The notes under the pieces: generated by a model
Told to the model about the DNA's origin: nothing
Seen by the model: only the letters and a program-made list of their open reading frames with translations
Databases searched by the model: none
Shown here: piece by piece, positions 22,779 to 33,734 of the stretch
Layout of the letters: the number at the start of each line of letters is the position of its first letter
Numbering within the stretch: the first letter of the stretch is position 1
Program-made: the position numbers and the translations under genes
DNA from: Topomyia yanbarensis
Lineage: Eukaryota > Arthropoda > Insecta > Diptera > Culicidae
Assembly: GCF_030247195.1 (NCBI RefSeq)
Contig: NC_080672.1
Span: forward strand, 15,376,001 to 15,440,000
Direction: 5' to 3'
Length of the DNA: 64,000 nt

Positions 22779-22794
22779 GGTCCTTATTAGGACC
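22779..22794 (+). promoter_or_regulatory. Histone mRNA 3' stem-loop
   Basis: GGTCCT-TATT-AGGACC followed by ACAAA is the replication-dependent histone mRNA processing hairpin: a 6-bp stem, a 4-base loop and a 3' A-rich flank. In histone mRNAs it binds stem-loop binding protein in place of a poly(A) tail. It lies about 20 bp after the H3 remnant in the correct orientation and supports that call. Confidence 0.85.
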
Positions 22795-24501
22795 ACAAAA
22801 TCGTTCTCAGAAGAATTACAATTGAAATTTCCATTTCGTGCTTTGGAAAATAACTTCCCTCTTATCGGGTTAGTTATTTTCTATAATAATATCCGAAAAA
22901 TGTGCAATAAAACCAATAAACTGACCAATTGGACGGAAGCAATAAAATACCTACAACAATTTGAGTCAGAAAAGTGATATTAACGGAAAAATGCTTCGAT
23001 CGTTTCTAAGTGTTTGGCAGCTGAAGTTGCCGATTTGTTTTCCAACGTCAATTATTTGCGCTGTGCTGTACGGAACAGATTTTTGCGCGATTTGTTGGTA
23101 AATAATTAAAACAATTGTGTAGTAGATTCCGTAGATTTTACCGTAAATTTTGATAGAAATGATTTTGTAAAAGCATTAATTAGCCGTGCTTTGAATGGTG
23201 GTTTTTGCAAATCTTTCTAGAACATTAGTGAATGTGGAAACCCTGCTACTAAGCGAATGCCACGCCAAAAAGAATGATGAAGATATTTTCATTTGTCGCA
23301 CAAAGGGATGGACTACCATCTGCACTAAGAAGTTTATAAAAGAGATCGCATTCCGATATACAATGCTCATTCGATGTGAGCTGCGAAAGGGGAATGTTCG
23401 TGTATGTACGCAGCAGATGCGAATTCGGGCAAGGATCGAATCGTTAGCAAGGATTCTCGTCTGGTATCACCAAACATAGTTATCTACAAACCGTTCTTTT
23501 TAGGATGAAAACATAATGGAGAAAGAATTGAATTAGAAAGTTCCATTTAATAACTTGAATTGAGTTTGCGCCTGTCAATTCTTGTATACATTTACCAGTG
23601 ATTCATATAAGCAAATGTTTATCAAATTAATCTACAAACCCGAAGGTTTTTGCAAGTCCTAGAAAATCAGTGAATATGGCAATCTCATTCGACATGAAAT
23701 TTCCAGTAAACATTCATTCAAAAAGTGCATTGGCTCAAATTATCCATGAATGTCATATGATATGCCCAAGTTTAGTCCTACGTCAACACCGCGGTTACGT
23801 CCCGGACATTACCCACTCCTAGTTTTTTCTACTTTTGACACTTGCCAGTCGAACGCATGATGTGTCGATTGTGTGCAGGTTGTCGCGTTTATGATTTCGC
23901 CCGGTACGAAATGCATGACAAAAAACAGGTAGGTGGACACATTTTATTTGCAGTCACAAAATGATCACTCAGTTCAGTCGGTGGTTATCAAATGTATCTA
24001 TGTAGCATTTCACTAGTGCACTATAGCGAGTTGACGTGTTCTTATTAATAGTAACAATGACACTTATACTGTTCGTATCTGCGGATGTATCGTCAAGCGC
24101 GCATTTTCCCGTAACTTATTGAAACACTTGACTTTCGATTTCACGGTGCTGTACTGTACCAAATCGAGTAGGAAGTTTTTTCGCCCGATATAATACATAG
24201 GTGGGCACACACACATAGTGACGCGCATCGTCACGCTATCTGGCTTCTTTTCACCAGTCGATTTTATATCGAACTTTTTTCTGTTATTTGAGGTGCAAGC
24301 ACATTTTTCACTAACACATGGTGACGCGCATCGCCACTTAACCTGGCTTCTTTTCACCAGCTGATGTTCGTTGGTACGGCATTTTTCTGTCCTGTCTAGG
24401 ACTATCTGAATAACTCGACCGCGATATTCAGCGACATTGTTCGATACTTCTCACACGGTTCGCGACCGAAAGGAACGTATTGAAATCCGACAGCGGATGA
24501 A

Positions 24502-24518
24502 TCCGGCTCGAAGGACCA
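24502..24518 (-). promoter_or_regulatory. Primer-binding site, tRNA-Tyr
   Basis: On the element's strand, TGGTCCTTCGAGCCGGA begins 4 bp inside the 5' LTR. It is complementary to the 3' end of insect tRNA-Tyr (acceptor ending CTCGAAGGA plus CCA). It would prime minus-strand cDNA synthesis and fixes the element's orientation. The tRNA match is from memory of the Drosophila tRNA-Tyr sequence. Confidence 0.8.
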
Positions 24519-24522
24519 AAAA

Positions 24523-25063
24523 TGTTCGCGCACATTCAAGCGTCTGTAAAGCTGTCGGATAATTATGACGAGGGAAATTGTTCGGTTCGCGGTGTAGTAA
24601 GAACTCGCGGTCACATTAACTAATTTCAGTGGGTTTATTCCATACTTATCATAAGCACAAACTGTCCAGTATAAAACAAGAGCGTATCCGATATAATTCA
24701 ACTGTAATTTATTGTACAGTGCAGTACTGTAAAGAGGTTTTCGTTCGATGATAACTGTTTAGTACTGACTGACTGTGGATAATTCTTGATAATAGCTCTT
24801 AATATCAACTTTGAGTGATGACTGTTTAACTGTTAATTGTTTGAACTATATATAGGTTGCTACCACTATTAGATGAACACAACTGTTCATACAGGAAATG
24901 AGAATATTCTAGAACCTTATCTATGTATGCGTGAAACGCAACTCATTGCTTCAAGCTGTTCCGTAACGTACAGCTACTCGAATTTTAGGCTAGTAATAAA
25001 CTGTTTTGAACTACAGTGAGTTCATGCTAAAATGATTCAACAATGCTAAGACTGGCGTAAACA
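24523..25063 (-). repeat. 5' LTR of the BEL/Pao element
   Basis: 541 bp, identical by eye to the 3' LTR. On the element's strand it has a TATA-like CTATATATAG (about 24846-24855) and an AATAAA (24634-24639), the expected order of promoter and polyadenylation signals. A TCAGTCAGT initiator-like repeat lies about 75 bp past the TATA, farther than typical. Confidence 0.92.
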
Positions 25064-25068
25064 GATTT

Positions 25069-26359
25069 GTTTTTAACTTTTTTATGATGGACGCCATCAA
25101 GGCAGCAAGTAAAAGAGGGACACCGCTATAAACTCATGTGCTCGTTCTTCGGCGGATTTATTTGTCTGGAAAAGTTCTGTGAGTAATAATATCTTTTTAT
25201 GTAAAAATGTGAGTTATTATTGTCGTTGTAATGGATTATCTGAACTAATTCACTCATATGAATAATATATTCATGATTACAAATTACTCGCTCATTAGGC
25301 TACAAAATGTTCATCAAATTTGTATTAAATTTTGAAGCGTGTTTGACTTCGATGAATAACGAAGGCTGCTGTTTCAGGATGGTGGATTGATGCTGTATTT
25401 AGCGTCAACAAGATCTGGCACCAGTGTGGCTACTTTTGAATGAGGTCAGATCCGTAGATTTTGAGTTTACCCACCAGAAACCAAAAATTTTTGAGGAATT
25501 GTCATACGTGAATTTGGATTTTATTCATTTTAAACCCCATTTGCTATAGCGTTTTGCTATCTTGGATTTAGTTTTTAACTTTATCGTGCTAATAAAGAGC
25601 TGAATTGGAACCCTGGGCTGTTTTTTAGCAACTTCACTTAATACTTTTCAGTTTTCAGGACATAGTTGATATTTTGTCTTTGGAACATAAATTAGTTTTT
25701 CTAATTTCATTTGAATTACCAAGTTATGAAACAACATAATTTTTGCTAAAATCTTGTCTTGTTAAGTTCAGTTACTATTCTTTGCGAGTAATTAAAAATG
25801 TCACGCCATAATTAGATTTGCATATAATACTTTACATATACAAGAACCAACACCGACTCTGTTTTATAGGTTAAACTGCCTAGTTTCACCCTATTAGGAA
25901 GCGTGCTTCATTAACTCATTAATTACTCGGCCTACAATCGATGGAATGTGTACAAATTAGCTTCCTTGTTAAGAATCAATATAATAATACATTGGCCCTG
26001 AAAATAAAACTGGAATCGAGTGCCCCTAATGTTGCCTTATCATTGACTCAATGCGTTGTACAAATATGGCAGACGCTGCTCTAACCGACGGCTTCAAATG
26101 GGTTGCATGGAACATGGCGAAATTAGGCTCTTTACCCTACTTAATTGGCGAGCGGAGAGAACATAAATTTTTATCGGTGCGCGAAAGAGAGAAGCATGCT
26201 AGCATTGTGAATTAACAATGCGGAATGCGAAACGAACAGCTGTGCTGCAGAAACTCAATAGCTGATATATGCGAGAAACCGAAATTATGAAGGTTCTTTT
26301 TTTGAGAATTAAATGACTTTAGGAAGAACTCACATCAGCATATTTACGATCTTTAAAAA
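25069..26359. other. Unassigned stretch
   Basis: No gene, LTR, terminal repeat or RNA gene was recognised. Confidence 0.3.
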
Positions 26360-26600
26360 TAATGGATCAGAGACATGAGCGGCAGATCCCGGCTGGCCAA
26401 GATATCAAGAATATGGACATTGAGTAATCTAGCTCGTCTTTTAAGGAATCTTCTGACCAAACAACATGCTCGATGTCTTGGCAACCCTTGCCATACACGC
26501 ATAGTTCGCTATCATTGATCCCAATATGAAAGAGACTCCTACAAATTTTATGCACGTGTATTCTATGCAGAACGTGTAATCTGAATGTGAGAGAAAAACG
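26360..26600 (-). pseudogene. I/Loner-like LINE, C-terminal fragment
   Basis: The minus-strand frame has NDSELCVYGKGCQDIEHVVW, resembling the C-x2-C...H...C zinc-binding tail of I-superfamily non-LTR retrotransposons, with the second Cys changed to Tyr. Degraded sequence typical of the end of the protein follows. Only about 80 residues are recognisable; the exact clade is uncertain. Confidence 0.5.
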
Positions 26601-27838
26601 TAAGAATTAATACCTTACGCAAATGACTGAAATACACTGGAAGGATATCCCAGAAATGGAATTCGGTTTTGGGCAATACGCAAACAACGCTACTTTATTC
26701 GTTTTACGTTGATAATATGAGTGTTTGCGGCTGAACCGAAACAGTTGCTCTTATACTCAGTTAAAGAGAGTATAGTTATTTGAAATAACCTTTTTAAGAT
26801 TCCTTGGTAAACACCCCACCAAGATCAAATTAATGTGCGAATAAAATTAATTCCTTGATGACCTTTAGTCTAAAGATACCGTATGTATCCTTTTCAAATA
26901 CATTATGAATGGCACTACCTTTCAGGTACTTCAATGCGAAACTTCAGCGATCTTTCTATCATATAATTAGACGCTGAAGTTGAGCTGGACCACGCTTCAT
27001 TGATAACCAGCTCAATTTCCTTCTTGGAGAACTCGATACGCGAATTTGCACCCAGAGTGCAAACATATTCAAAGATATCTTGCATTGATTTTTGCAAATC
27101 TGTGGCTCTGTGACAGAAACCGCGGCTTGTGGAACCAACAAATTATACGAATAGTTATTTAAAATTATATGAATGTATACGAACAGTTACTTAGAATGAA
27201 CGGTGAATTTTATTCGAAATAACAATTGCTATAGAATAGTATGCTCCTTTATGGGTCACGAATACATAAATCAGTTGCTCTTTGGAGCGTATGCTAGTTA
27301 AATTTTCGCCGAAAGCAGCGTAGGAAAATCATTCGTAGCCTTCCTTTTGCGAGAGGCGAATTGAATTTTGATAACAAGCCGTTAACCTTCATCAAATTGG
27401 CGTAGTATAATTCAATCGACCGATACGAATTGTCGTCGAAAGCTGGTTATATATGAATAACAATCAATGCTACTTGTCTCCAGTCCCGTGAACCAATGCT
27501 CTTCTGCAGAAATCAGTTGTATCAATTCAACTATCGATTCTTTGTCGGATCAGCAGATAGCTTAATTGAGTTTGATTGTGTCTGACCCAAGAGTATTGTT
27601 TTCACATGACACTAGTATATCTGGGAATTCATCGTTAAATGTGAGTAAATTATATACTTTCTCGGAGACATGTCACGCACAATTTTCTGCATATAAACGG
27701 AGTACTGGCATACCTTTCATGCAAAGTCTAAAGTTTATCGCGTCGAATTACCGTGTGTATACGAAAAAAAAACTAGTTCGATAAAATACAATCATCGTTT
27801 CGTTGGCATGACGGTTTCGGCTAAGGTTTGCTCCAATT
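26601..27838. other. Unassigned stretch
   Basis: Two overlapping minus-strand frames at 26915-27141 are open for about 60 codons but match no family I know. Nothing else was recognised. Confidence 0.3.
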
Positions 27839-28760
27839 TTAAGCGAAAAAGATTAAACCTATTTCTTGAGTGCGGGATCTACACCAACAGCTTCCAGGTT
27901 CACAACTGAACAGAGCTTCAGGTATTTTCTTTTTCTGCAAACTAGCTACATGCCCGGTTATCTGTAGTCTGCCGTACTTTATAAGCCTTGCATGTTTGCA
28001 TACCAGTTGATAATCAATTTCCTTCAACGACCGCACTTCATATCCGAACAGAGAAACAGATAGTCCCAGTGATATGTATGGAGAAAGTATTGTGCATGCC
28101 CATAGGCTGCGGGACTTCAGTTGAATACACAAATCGTAGAAGATACCATTTACAGCCGCAAACCTCACGGCTACATTCGTTATCACATGTCACTAATGTC
28201 ACTAGTCTTCCATAATATATGAACTCTTCGATAACCTATTGCCACGTCAATTTCTATCTCGGAACCAACACCGTGCTGGCGACCTGATTCTCTTATCAAC
28301 TACTTTAGTTTGTCAGAGTTTATACTCAGTCCGATATTGGCAGCCTATCTTTTAAATGGCAAAAAAGCCTCTTCCACTACTCTGCGGTCGACTACAATGG
28401 TGCCTAAGTGACCCAGAAAACAAAGAAGCATGCGTGATCTTTCAATGATAGTACCGTTCCTTTGCACAGCAGTTCTTGGCATCGCAGTTTCAAGCACTCT
28501 TGAACAACAAATCAGGAAGTGCTTCTCGCTCAGCTTCAATACAGTAAGCGTCACAAACGAGTCGGCTGTTTAATAGTGAAAGATGTAGCTTGTTTTTAAC
28601 CCAAACTATTCAGCTCAAGTATTATCTGGTACCACAGCTGATTTTATTGCACTGAATCATGAACAGCCTTGAAATCCACAAACAGATGATGAGTTCTCAA
28701 GTTGTATTCCCAAAATACAGGGTTGATCTTCTAAAGAGCAACTATTGAAATCGAGAGTCA
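27839..28760 (-). pseudogene. RTE/JAM1-like LINE relic
   Basis: Reading down the minus strand, degenerate RTE reverse-transcriptase blocks appear in order. LRTHHLFVDFKAVHDSVQ (near 28690) is the A motif. VDRRVVEEAFLPFKR (near 28360) follows the catalytic YADD box. KSRSLWACTILSPYISLGL and a conserved IKYGRLQITGHVASLQKKKI block (near 27950) are from the thumb. Frames shift between blocks and stops interrupt them, so it is inactive. A related relic lies at 43159-44515. Confidence 0.7.
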
Positions 28761-30415
28761 TTACTTTGTTGTATTGGTTCGTATTCGTGTAAAAAGTTCA
28801 ATATTGAAATTCCGGATATAAATATAGATAGATAACTCAATACAGATATCGTAACAACTTCTTCGAACATGTTCAAAGTTTCGGAGTTGGTTTCAGTAAC
28901 TGCACAAATTGAACCAAATTTTCTGGTTCCACCAAATATCCCAATTTTTCACCTTCAGTCTTCTGTCCTATAAAACTATTTCAGACTTTTCAGATTAAAA
29001 TAATCTATTGAGTTCATTGGTGATCTGTCACACTAACGTCAGTAATTTAAGGAAGTTCAGTTATAGGGTCCGATAATACTTTATCAATTTGTTTATCATC
29101 GAAGAAATTATCCAAGTTTTCAACCTAGAGATAATATTGGTTCAAAGGTAGCATTAGCATTTCCCATTTGCTTTCAGGAGGAAAAGCCCTCATCGTCCAT
29201 TATAGGAATTCGCGTTGCTCTGTATTCTAAATGAACGAACTTTACGAATTTTAATTTAAATGTTCTAGATTTAAAACCAGTCAAATTTGCAGATATTTTA
29301 TTCAGAATTCTTGTCTCTTCCTGTTCCAATGCATCAATCGATTACGGTTCGATTGGTTTCGGAATTCTATTGAGCAAAGCATGCATGATTGTCTATTTGA
29401 TGTCATAAAATGAAAAATGAAAAAATCTTGAGTGATTGAAAAAATTGAATATGTATTATTTATACTAAACTTCTGTAGAATTCTGAAGAAAGTTATGAAA
29501 ATTATTTCACGAGTTAATCCGTAGATTCGTAGAAAGGACAGAAATTTGTAGATCTACGGGAAAATCCGTAGGGTTGGACACCCTGTCTGGCACAGACATT
29601 CATATTTTTTTTTAATTTTTATTCATTGTAAAAAATTAGAAGATCCACAGCTCAGTTGTGCTAACGCATTGAGCCGTGTCAAATAAACCTTTGGAAATGT
29701 ACAAAGACAACTATGGTGAAAATATGGAATCAAAATTAGAAATAGGACAAAATTAAAACTATTAAAACGCGGAAAAAGAATCACCTCTGTTAAAACTCTA
29801 TCAAAAAATTATGATTTATCTACTGGTTAAATCAAAACTTCATTCCAGGGGATTTATCTGAATCCTCCTGGGTTTTTTATAATCTCTCAAAAGATAGCAA
29901 AAATTTACTGCATGCAAATTAACAAAGCCTATACCCATTTTAATGTGAAATAACCATAAATTTCTGAAAAAATTTCGATGACTCTATTACTCGTAATTCG
30001 ATTAGCCGTAGAAAATGACCCGATTATCTATAATTCAACCATAAGAAGACATCAACTCGATTATACGAGCATAATTATGTAAGTACGAAACCGTCATCTG
30101 TGATGTTTTAAAACTTCGAAGAAGTTTTCCAACATAAAAACAGTGAATCTTCTGATATAATAATTTGAGTAATTAGTTCTCCTAAAAGCAGCTATGAAGA
30201 ATCATTTCTTCCAAAAATAGTAACATGCTTCGTGTATTTAGCAAATTTGTTGAGACTGACGTTTAAAACAATTTTGTTGAAGGTATACATGTAGAGAGCA
30301 TATCAAGATCGTCCGGACACGACCACCGGAGAGTTTTAGTTTAGCGAACCTCCGACGACAATCGCCACAGAGGCAGTTACTGAGTTTTTAATAATTAGTT
30401 CCCCGGCAACGACGT
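28761..30415. other. Unassigned stretch
   Basis: AT-rich sequence; no gene, terminal repeats or structured RNA recognised. Confidence 0.3.
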
Positions 30416-30419
30416 TTAA

Positions 30420-31106
30420 GGGGGCGTTTGATGTAGTGGACAAAGAGCGACATTTTTTTCATTTGATTAATTGTTAGTAGTGTACCTCTGGAATAGTCTT
30501 CCGCAATATCGGTGGCCACGCTGAACTTTTTTATTTTAAACTGACATGCATTCCTCGCGCCTATTTATTGTAACACACGCAAATTTCAATCTATCGGTAA
30601 CTTTATTAGCGTTTTTCTCGAAATCACGTTTTTCAAACTGGCGAACACAATAACTTAAAAACTAATCAACGAATTGACTTGATTTTTTTATGAGAATGCA
30701 AAATATGTGTAGCCTATCGATGAACCACAGAAAACTGAATTAAAATTTCTCACTATTATTTGGAAGAAAAGTGATCGAATTTTACAGTAAAATATGAGAT
30801 TTTTCGGTTTTCCGAAACTCAAACATTTTTCTGTTTTTTGATTCATCGAGTAACTACAAGTTTAAGCTTTACAAATCTTATTGAATTTCCTGTGTCAGAC
30901 AACTCTATCAAGAGTTACCGTGTTCGCCACGACGCTCCTCGGCGTGGAAATGGTTGGACGTCTACTAGAATTTAATAAATATTTTTTGGTGCACAATGAA
31001 TTTATAAAAAATCTTAACATTACACAAAAGATCCATTGTTGCCCGGCCTCCAAAATCGTAAAACAAAATACCTTTCGGTTTGAGCACTTTACACCAGACG
31101 CCCCTC
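30420..31106. mobile_element. TTAA-flanked MITE (piggyBac-like), copy 1
   Basis: TTAA lies on both sides (30416-30419, 31107-31110). The left end GGGGGCGTTTGATGTAG and the inverted right end GAGGGGCGTCTGGTGTAA form an imperfect terminal repeat. TTAA targets are characteristic of piggyBac-type transposition. The subterminal block GTAAAGTGCTCAAA also occurs in the copy at 43838-43996. The 687-bp interior has no transposase. Confidence 0.75.
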
Positions 31107-31110
31107 TTAA

Positions 31111-32250
31111 GTAGGTTAAGTAATTTGACCAGCGCTCGCAAGTTACTTATTCAGGTTCATATTCAAATATATCGAATTAAAGAGTTAAAACCGTTCTGTG
31201 GTCTAGTGAATATAAAAGTATAAGCAAAAATACATCAATCCTAATTGTATAATTCGAAACAACGAGTGTTAGAGTCAGTGTGCTCACATCAGAAGTAAAG
31301 TGCCCGAGAAGATCCGCCGTTCGGCCGTAGCGTGACACTTGCTAGTATCGTGTTAGATTCAAAATGGAACGAAAGTTAATGTATGTGATTGAAGAAGCAC
31401 TTTGTTTTGCGAATTTAAAGATATCAACGCAAAACTGGTTAAATTGTATACTAGTGTCTTCTACTAATTTAACCTACTAAAAGGGAGATGTCTGTTTCGA
31501 ACTATTCATAAGAAAAATATCTTAAAAATTGATCACAAAAATGCAAGGAAAAAGAAAAAGATATTCTGGACTCCCCGATAGATCGTTTTGAATTTAGTTT
31601 TAGATTCCAGATGAAAGAGGAGAATTCGGCATTAAGCACTCGCTTAGTGAGTACTTAAGCGATACTATTTTTTTGGGATAATATTTGTAATTGGCTAAAT
31701 TAAAAATGTTTAAATATTCTTCATCAAAAGGTGTGCCTTGGCATATGCTTTGTTTAATGATGATGAAATTTTAAATTATTTTCTATTGAAATTTGTTTTG
31801 ATCTGCCCTATAATCGTATAAAATCATGATACCTTTTCGAAGCATATAGAGCCAAACTCAAGCCCGTATAACCAGCGTTGCCAAGTATTTTGAATCAAAA
31901 TCTGGCACCACCGAAAAAAATGTCTGGCAGACGTTATCTTACGATAAGAAGGCAGACGGTATCTCATGATAAGAAAATCTGACAAACTCGATGGTAGGCA
32001 TTGTATGCAACTAACTTGGGCTCGATTACTTATCGTGCCAATAAAAAAAAAAGTAATTGACTCAAGGGTTTCAATCTCTATGATCGAAGCAAAACAATCT
32101 TAGTATAAAATTACTACTATGTTTCCAATTTTTTGTTTTGGTGAAGTTCCATTGAGATACTCCATTTAGGCGTTTTCTTTTAGAAATTTAAAAACTCGTC
32201 AGATTGCGATTACAATGGTGTGTGTGAAATCTCAAGGTGTTTGTGTATAT
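31111..32250. other. Unassigned stretch
   Basis: No gene recognised. From about 31873 (CAGCGTTGCCA) the sequence resembles the inverted end CTGGAACACTGG at 33971-33982, so the mariner that follows may sit inside an older element with those ends. Its duplication could not be established. Confidence 0.3.
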
Positions 32251-32350
32251 TAACGGGTGTTCAATAAAAATTAAGATTTTTTTCGGTAATGTAGTTAAAA
32301 AACAAAAAAAAAAATTCAAGGAATTCAGTATTTTTTATTAAAAATAATGT

Positions 32351-33578
32351 TTAGGGGCCCTGGTCAGCCGTACGACGCAAATTAGTCGCGATGCTCGCAC
32401 AAGAGCGCTGGACGGCAATGACGTTCATCTTCCGGATATAATTCCTGATCCAGGTGGTCAACTGCTTCGTATCCTTGGCCCGCCACTTATTTTTGTACAT
32501 TAGGGCTCTGAGGGAGCCGTGAAAATCCGCAGTGGGACGGCATTGGGGTAAGTTGGTCGGGTTCCTGTCTTTCGGCACGTACGGTATCTTTTTCTGCTCA
32601 AGATACGCCAGCGTCTTCTTGGCGTAATGGGAAGACGCCTTGTACGGCCAGAAGACGCACTTTCCATCAGCATGATGCTCCTTTAAGAACGGTAGAAGAA
32701 TTTTCTCAAGACACTCCTCCTGGCACGCTTGATGGCCAGCCCGCTCGGCTTGAACCACACACTTAGAAAAAATGAAAATTACATTTGACGTAAACAACTT
32801 TGCGGCGTATGTTACTGTTTAATAATGGAATTTTACATGCTTTGACATGTGAAATAAAATATTTTGTCTCTTTTTGTTTAGAACTCAGTTGAATGAAGAT
32901 AGGAAATTGTGAACAAAGCGCATTTTTACATGTACTTGAATGTTAACGCTCCTTTTATGTGCATCTTGCAAGATGTAAATATGGCTTTGAAATTCCTCTG
33001 CCTGATATGGCGATGCACAGTTTTTTTTTTCAAATTTATGCTTAAAATTATATTTTACTTTGGGGGCTGTAGCCGACTTGTCGATGTAATAGTAGCTGTC
33101 ATTTTCTGGAATGTGGGTCTGCGAGAGCGGAAAGTAACTTTCGTCGTCCAGCACGAACGATGTCCCGCAGTAGTTCTTCATCATCCACCGACACTGCGAT
33201 TTCACGATCGCTATCTGCTCGTCCGTGTATTCAAGGGACCGAGTCTTTTTCCGACAGATGATGTCCTCCATCTTGAGGGTTCGCTTGAATCAAGCTATGG
33301 GAGCAGTGATATTTTCGGCCGGCGTCACGCAAACTCGTTCCGTCCTTTTTGTCGAATAGCTTTTTCAACGCTTCGTTCTCCTTCTTCATCATCATCTTCG
33401 CCAGACGGCCGCTACCGGTCTTCCACTCCACGCTCAGGGATGCTGGGATCCGGTAAACTGTACTCACGGGCACGTTTTCGTCTCGAAAATCGTCTACCGT
33501 AAACTTTTTTCCGCGATGACCATGCGTTTCGTAAAACCGTACAACACGCTCGCGGAGTGCTTGCTGTTTCGACGCCAT
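32351..33578 (-). pseudogene. ITmD37E transposase, broken
   Basis: From the ATG at 33578 the N-terminal frame (MASKQQALRERVVRF) is the helix-turn-helix DNA-binding half. After a frameshift near 33260, FVLDDESYFPLSQ holds the first catalytic Asp. A 10-base T run at 33021-33030 shifts frame again before the conserved ISGRGISKP block. A MITE of about 224 bp then interrupts it. The last part has FWPYKASSHYAKK, where the second Asp is Tyr, and CRPTADFHGS, where the third acidic residue is Ala, 37 residues later. Thus frameshifts, an insertion and two lost catalytic residues all inactivate it. In life the enzyme would cut and paste DNA at TA sites in the nucleus. Confidence 0.88.
32757..32980 (-). 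mobile_element. MITE inside the mariner transposase (family of 61356-61619)
   Basis: It begins ACACTTAGAAAAAATGAAAA on the plus strand and shares CTCCTTTTATGTGCATCT and ACATTTGACGTAAAC-like blocks with the element at 61356-61619, in opposite orientation. The right end is shorter than in that copy, so it is truncated or its boundary is blurred. Confidence 0.7.
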
Positions 33579-33734
33579 GCTTGATTGAACTGACAGCACC
33601 CGAGCGAAAAGAAACGTGCTACCTATTTCTAGGGAGGCCAGAGAGCAATTCTTTTGGAGAGAAAAAAAATACGCTCTTTACTTTAATTACAGAAAGGTAT
33701 TAAAATCATTCTCATTTTTTTTTAACACTCGTTA

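Larger units (their letters stand above)
22170..24501 (-). other. Long leader of the BEL/Pao element
   Basis: About 2.3 kb separate the primer-binding site from gag, long for a BEL leader. It contains the antisense histone H3 pseudogene (22494-22794). Near 24196-24360 an imperfect direct repeat of about 45 bp occurs, sharing GTGACGCGCATCG and TGGCTTCTTTTCACCAG. No other coding sequence was recognised. Confidence 0.6.
18853..25063 (-). mobile_element. Complete non-autonomous BEL/Pao LTR retrotransposon
   Basis: Two 541-bp direct repeats, 18853-19393 and 24523-25063, look identical base for base. They start TG and end CA, and the exact 5-bp duplication GATTT flanks the unit (18848-18852, 25064-25068). 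The primer-binding site and gag frame both place the 5' end on the right. A gag frame with BEL-type zinc knuckles is the only recognisable coding sequence; protease, reverse transcriptase, RNase H and integrase are absent from the 5.1-kb interior. The copy must therefore have moved with enzymes from a full-length relative. Identical LTRs imply recent insertion. The leader carries a decayed histone H3 gene in antisense orientation. Confidence 0.92.
32251..33734 (-). mobile_element. ITmD37E-type mariner transposon
   Basis: The left end TAACGGGTGTTCAATAAAAA and the inverted right end TAACGAGTGTTAAAAAAAA include the TA target at each side. Between them is a decayed transposase whose second-to-third catalytic spacing is 37 residues, the signature of the ITmD37E group described in mosquitoes. 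A MITE interrupts it at about 32757-32980. Confidence 0.85.

Noticed and set aside
32909..33502. 197-codon plus-strand frame
   Set aside because: It is the antisense of the mariner transposase and the MITE inside it.
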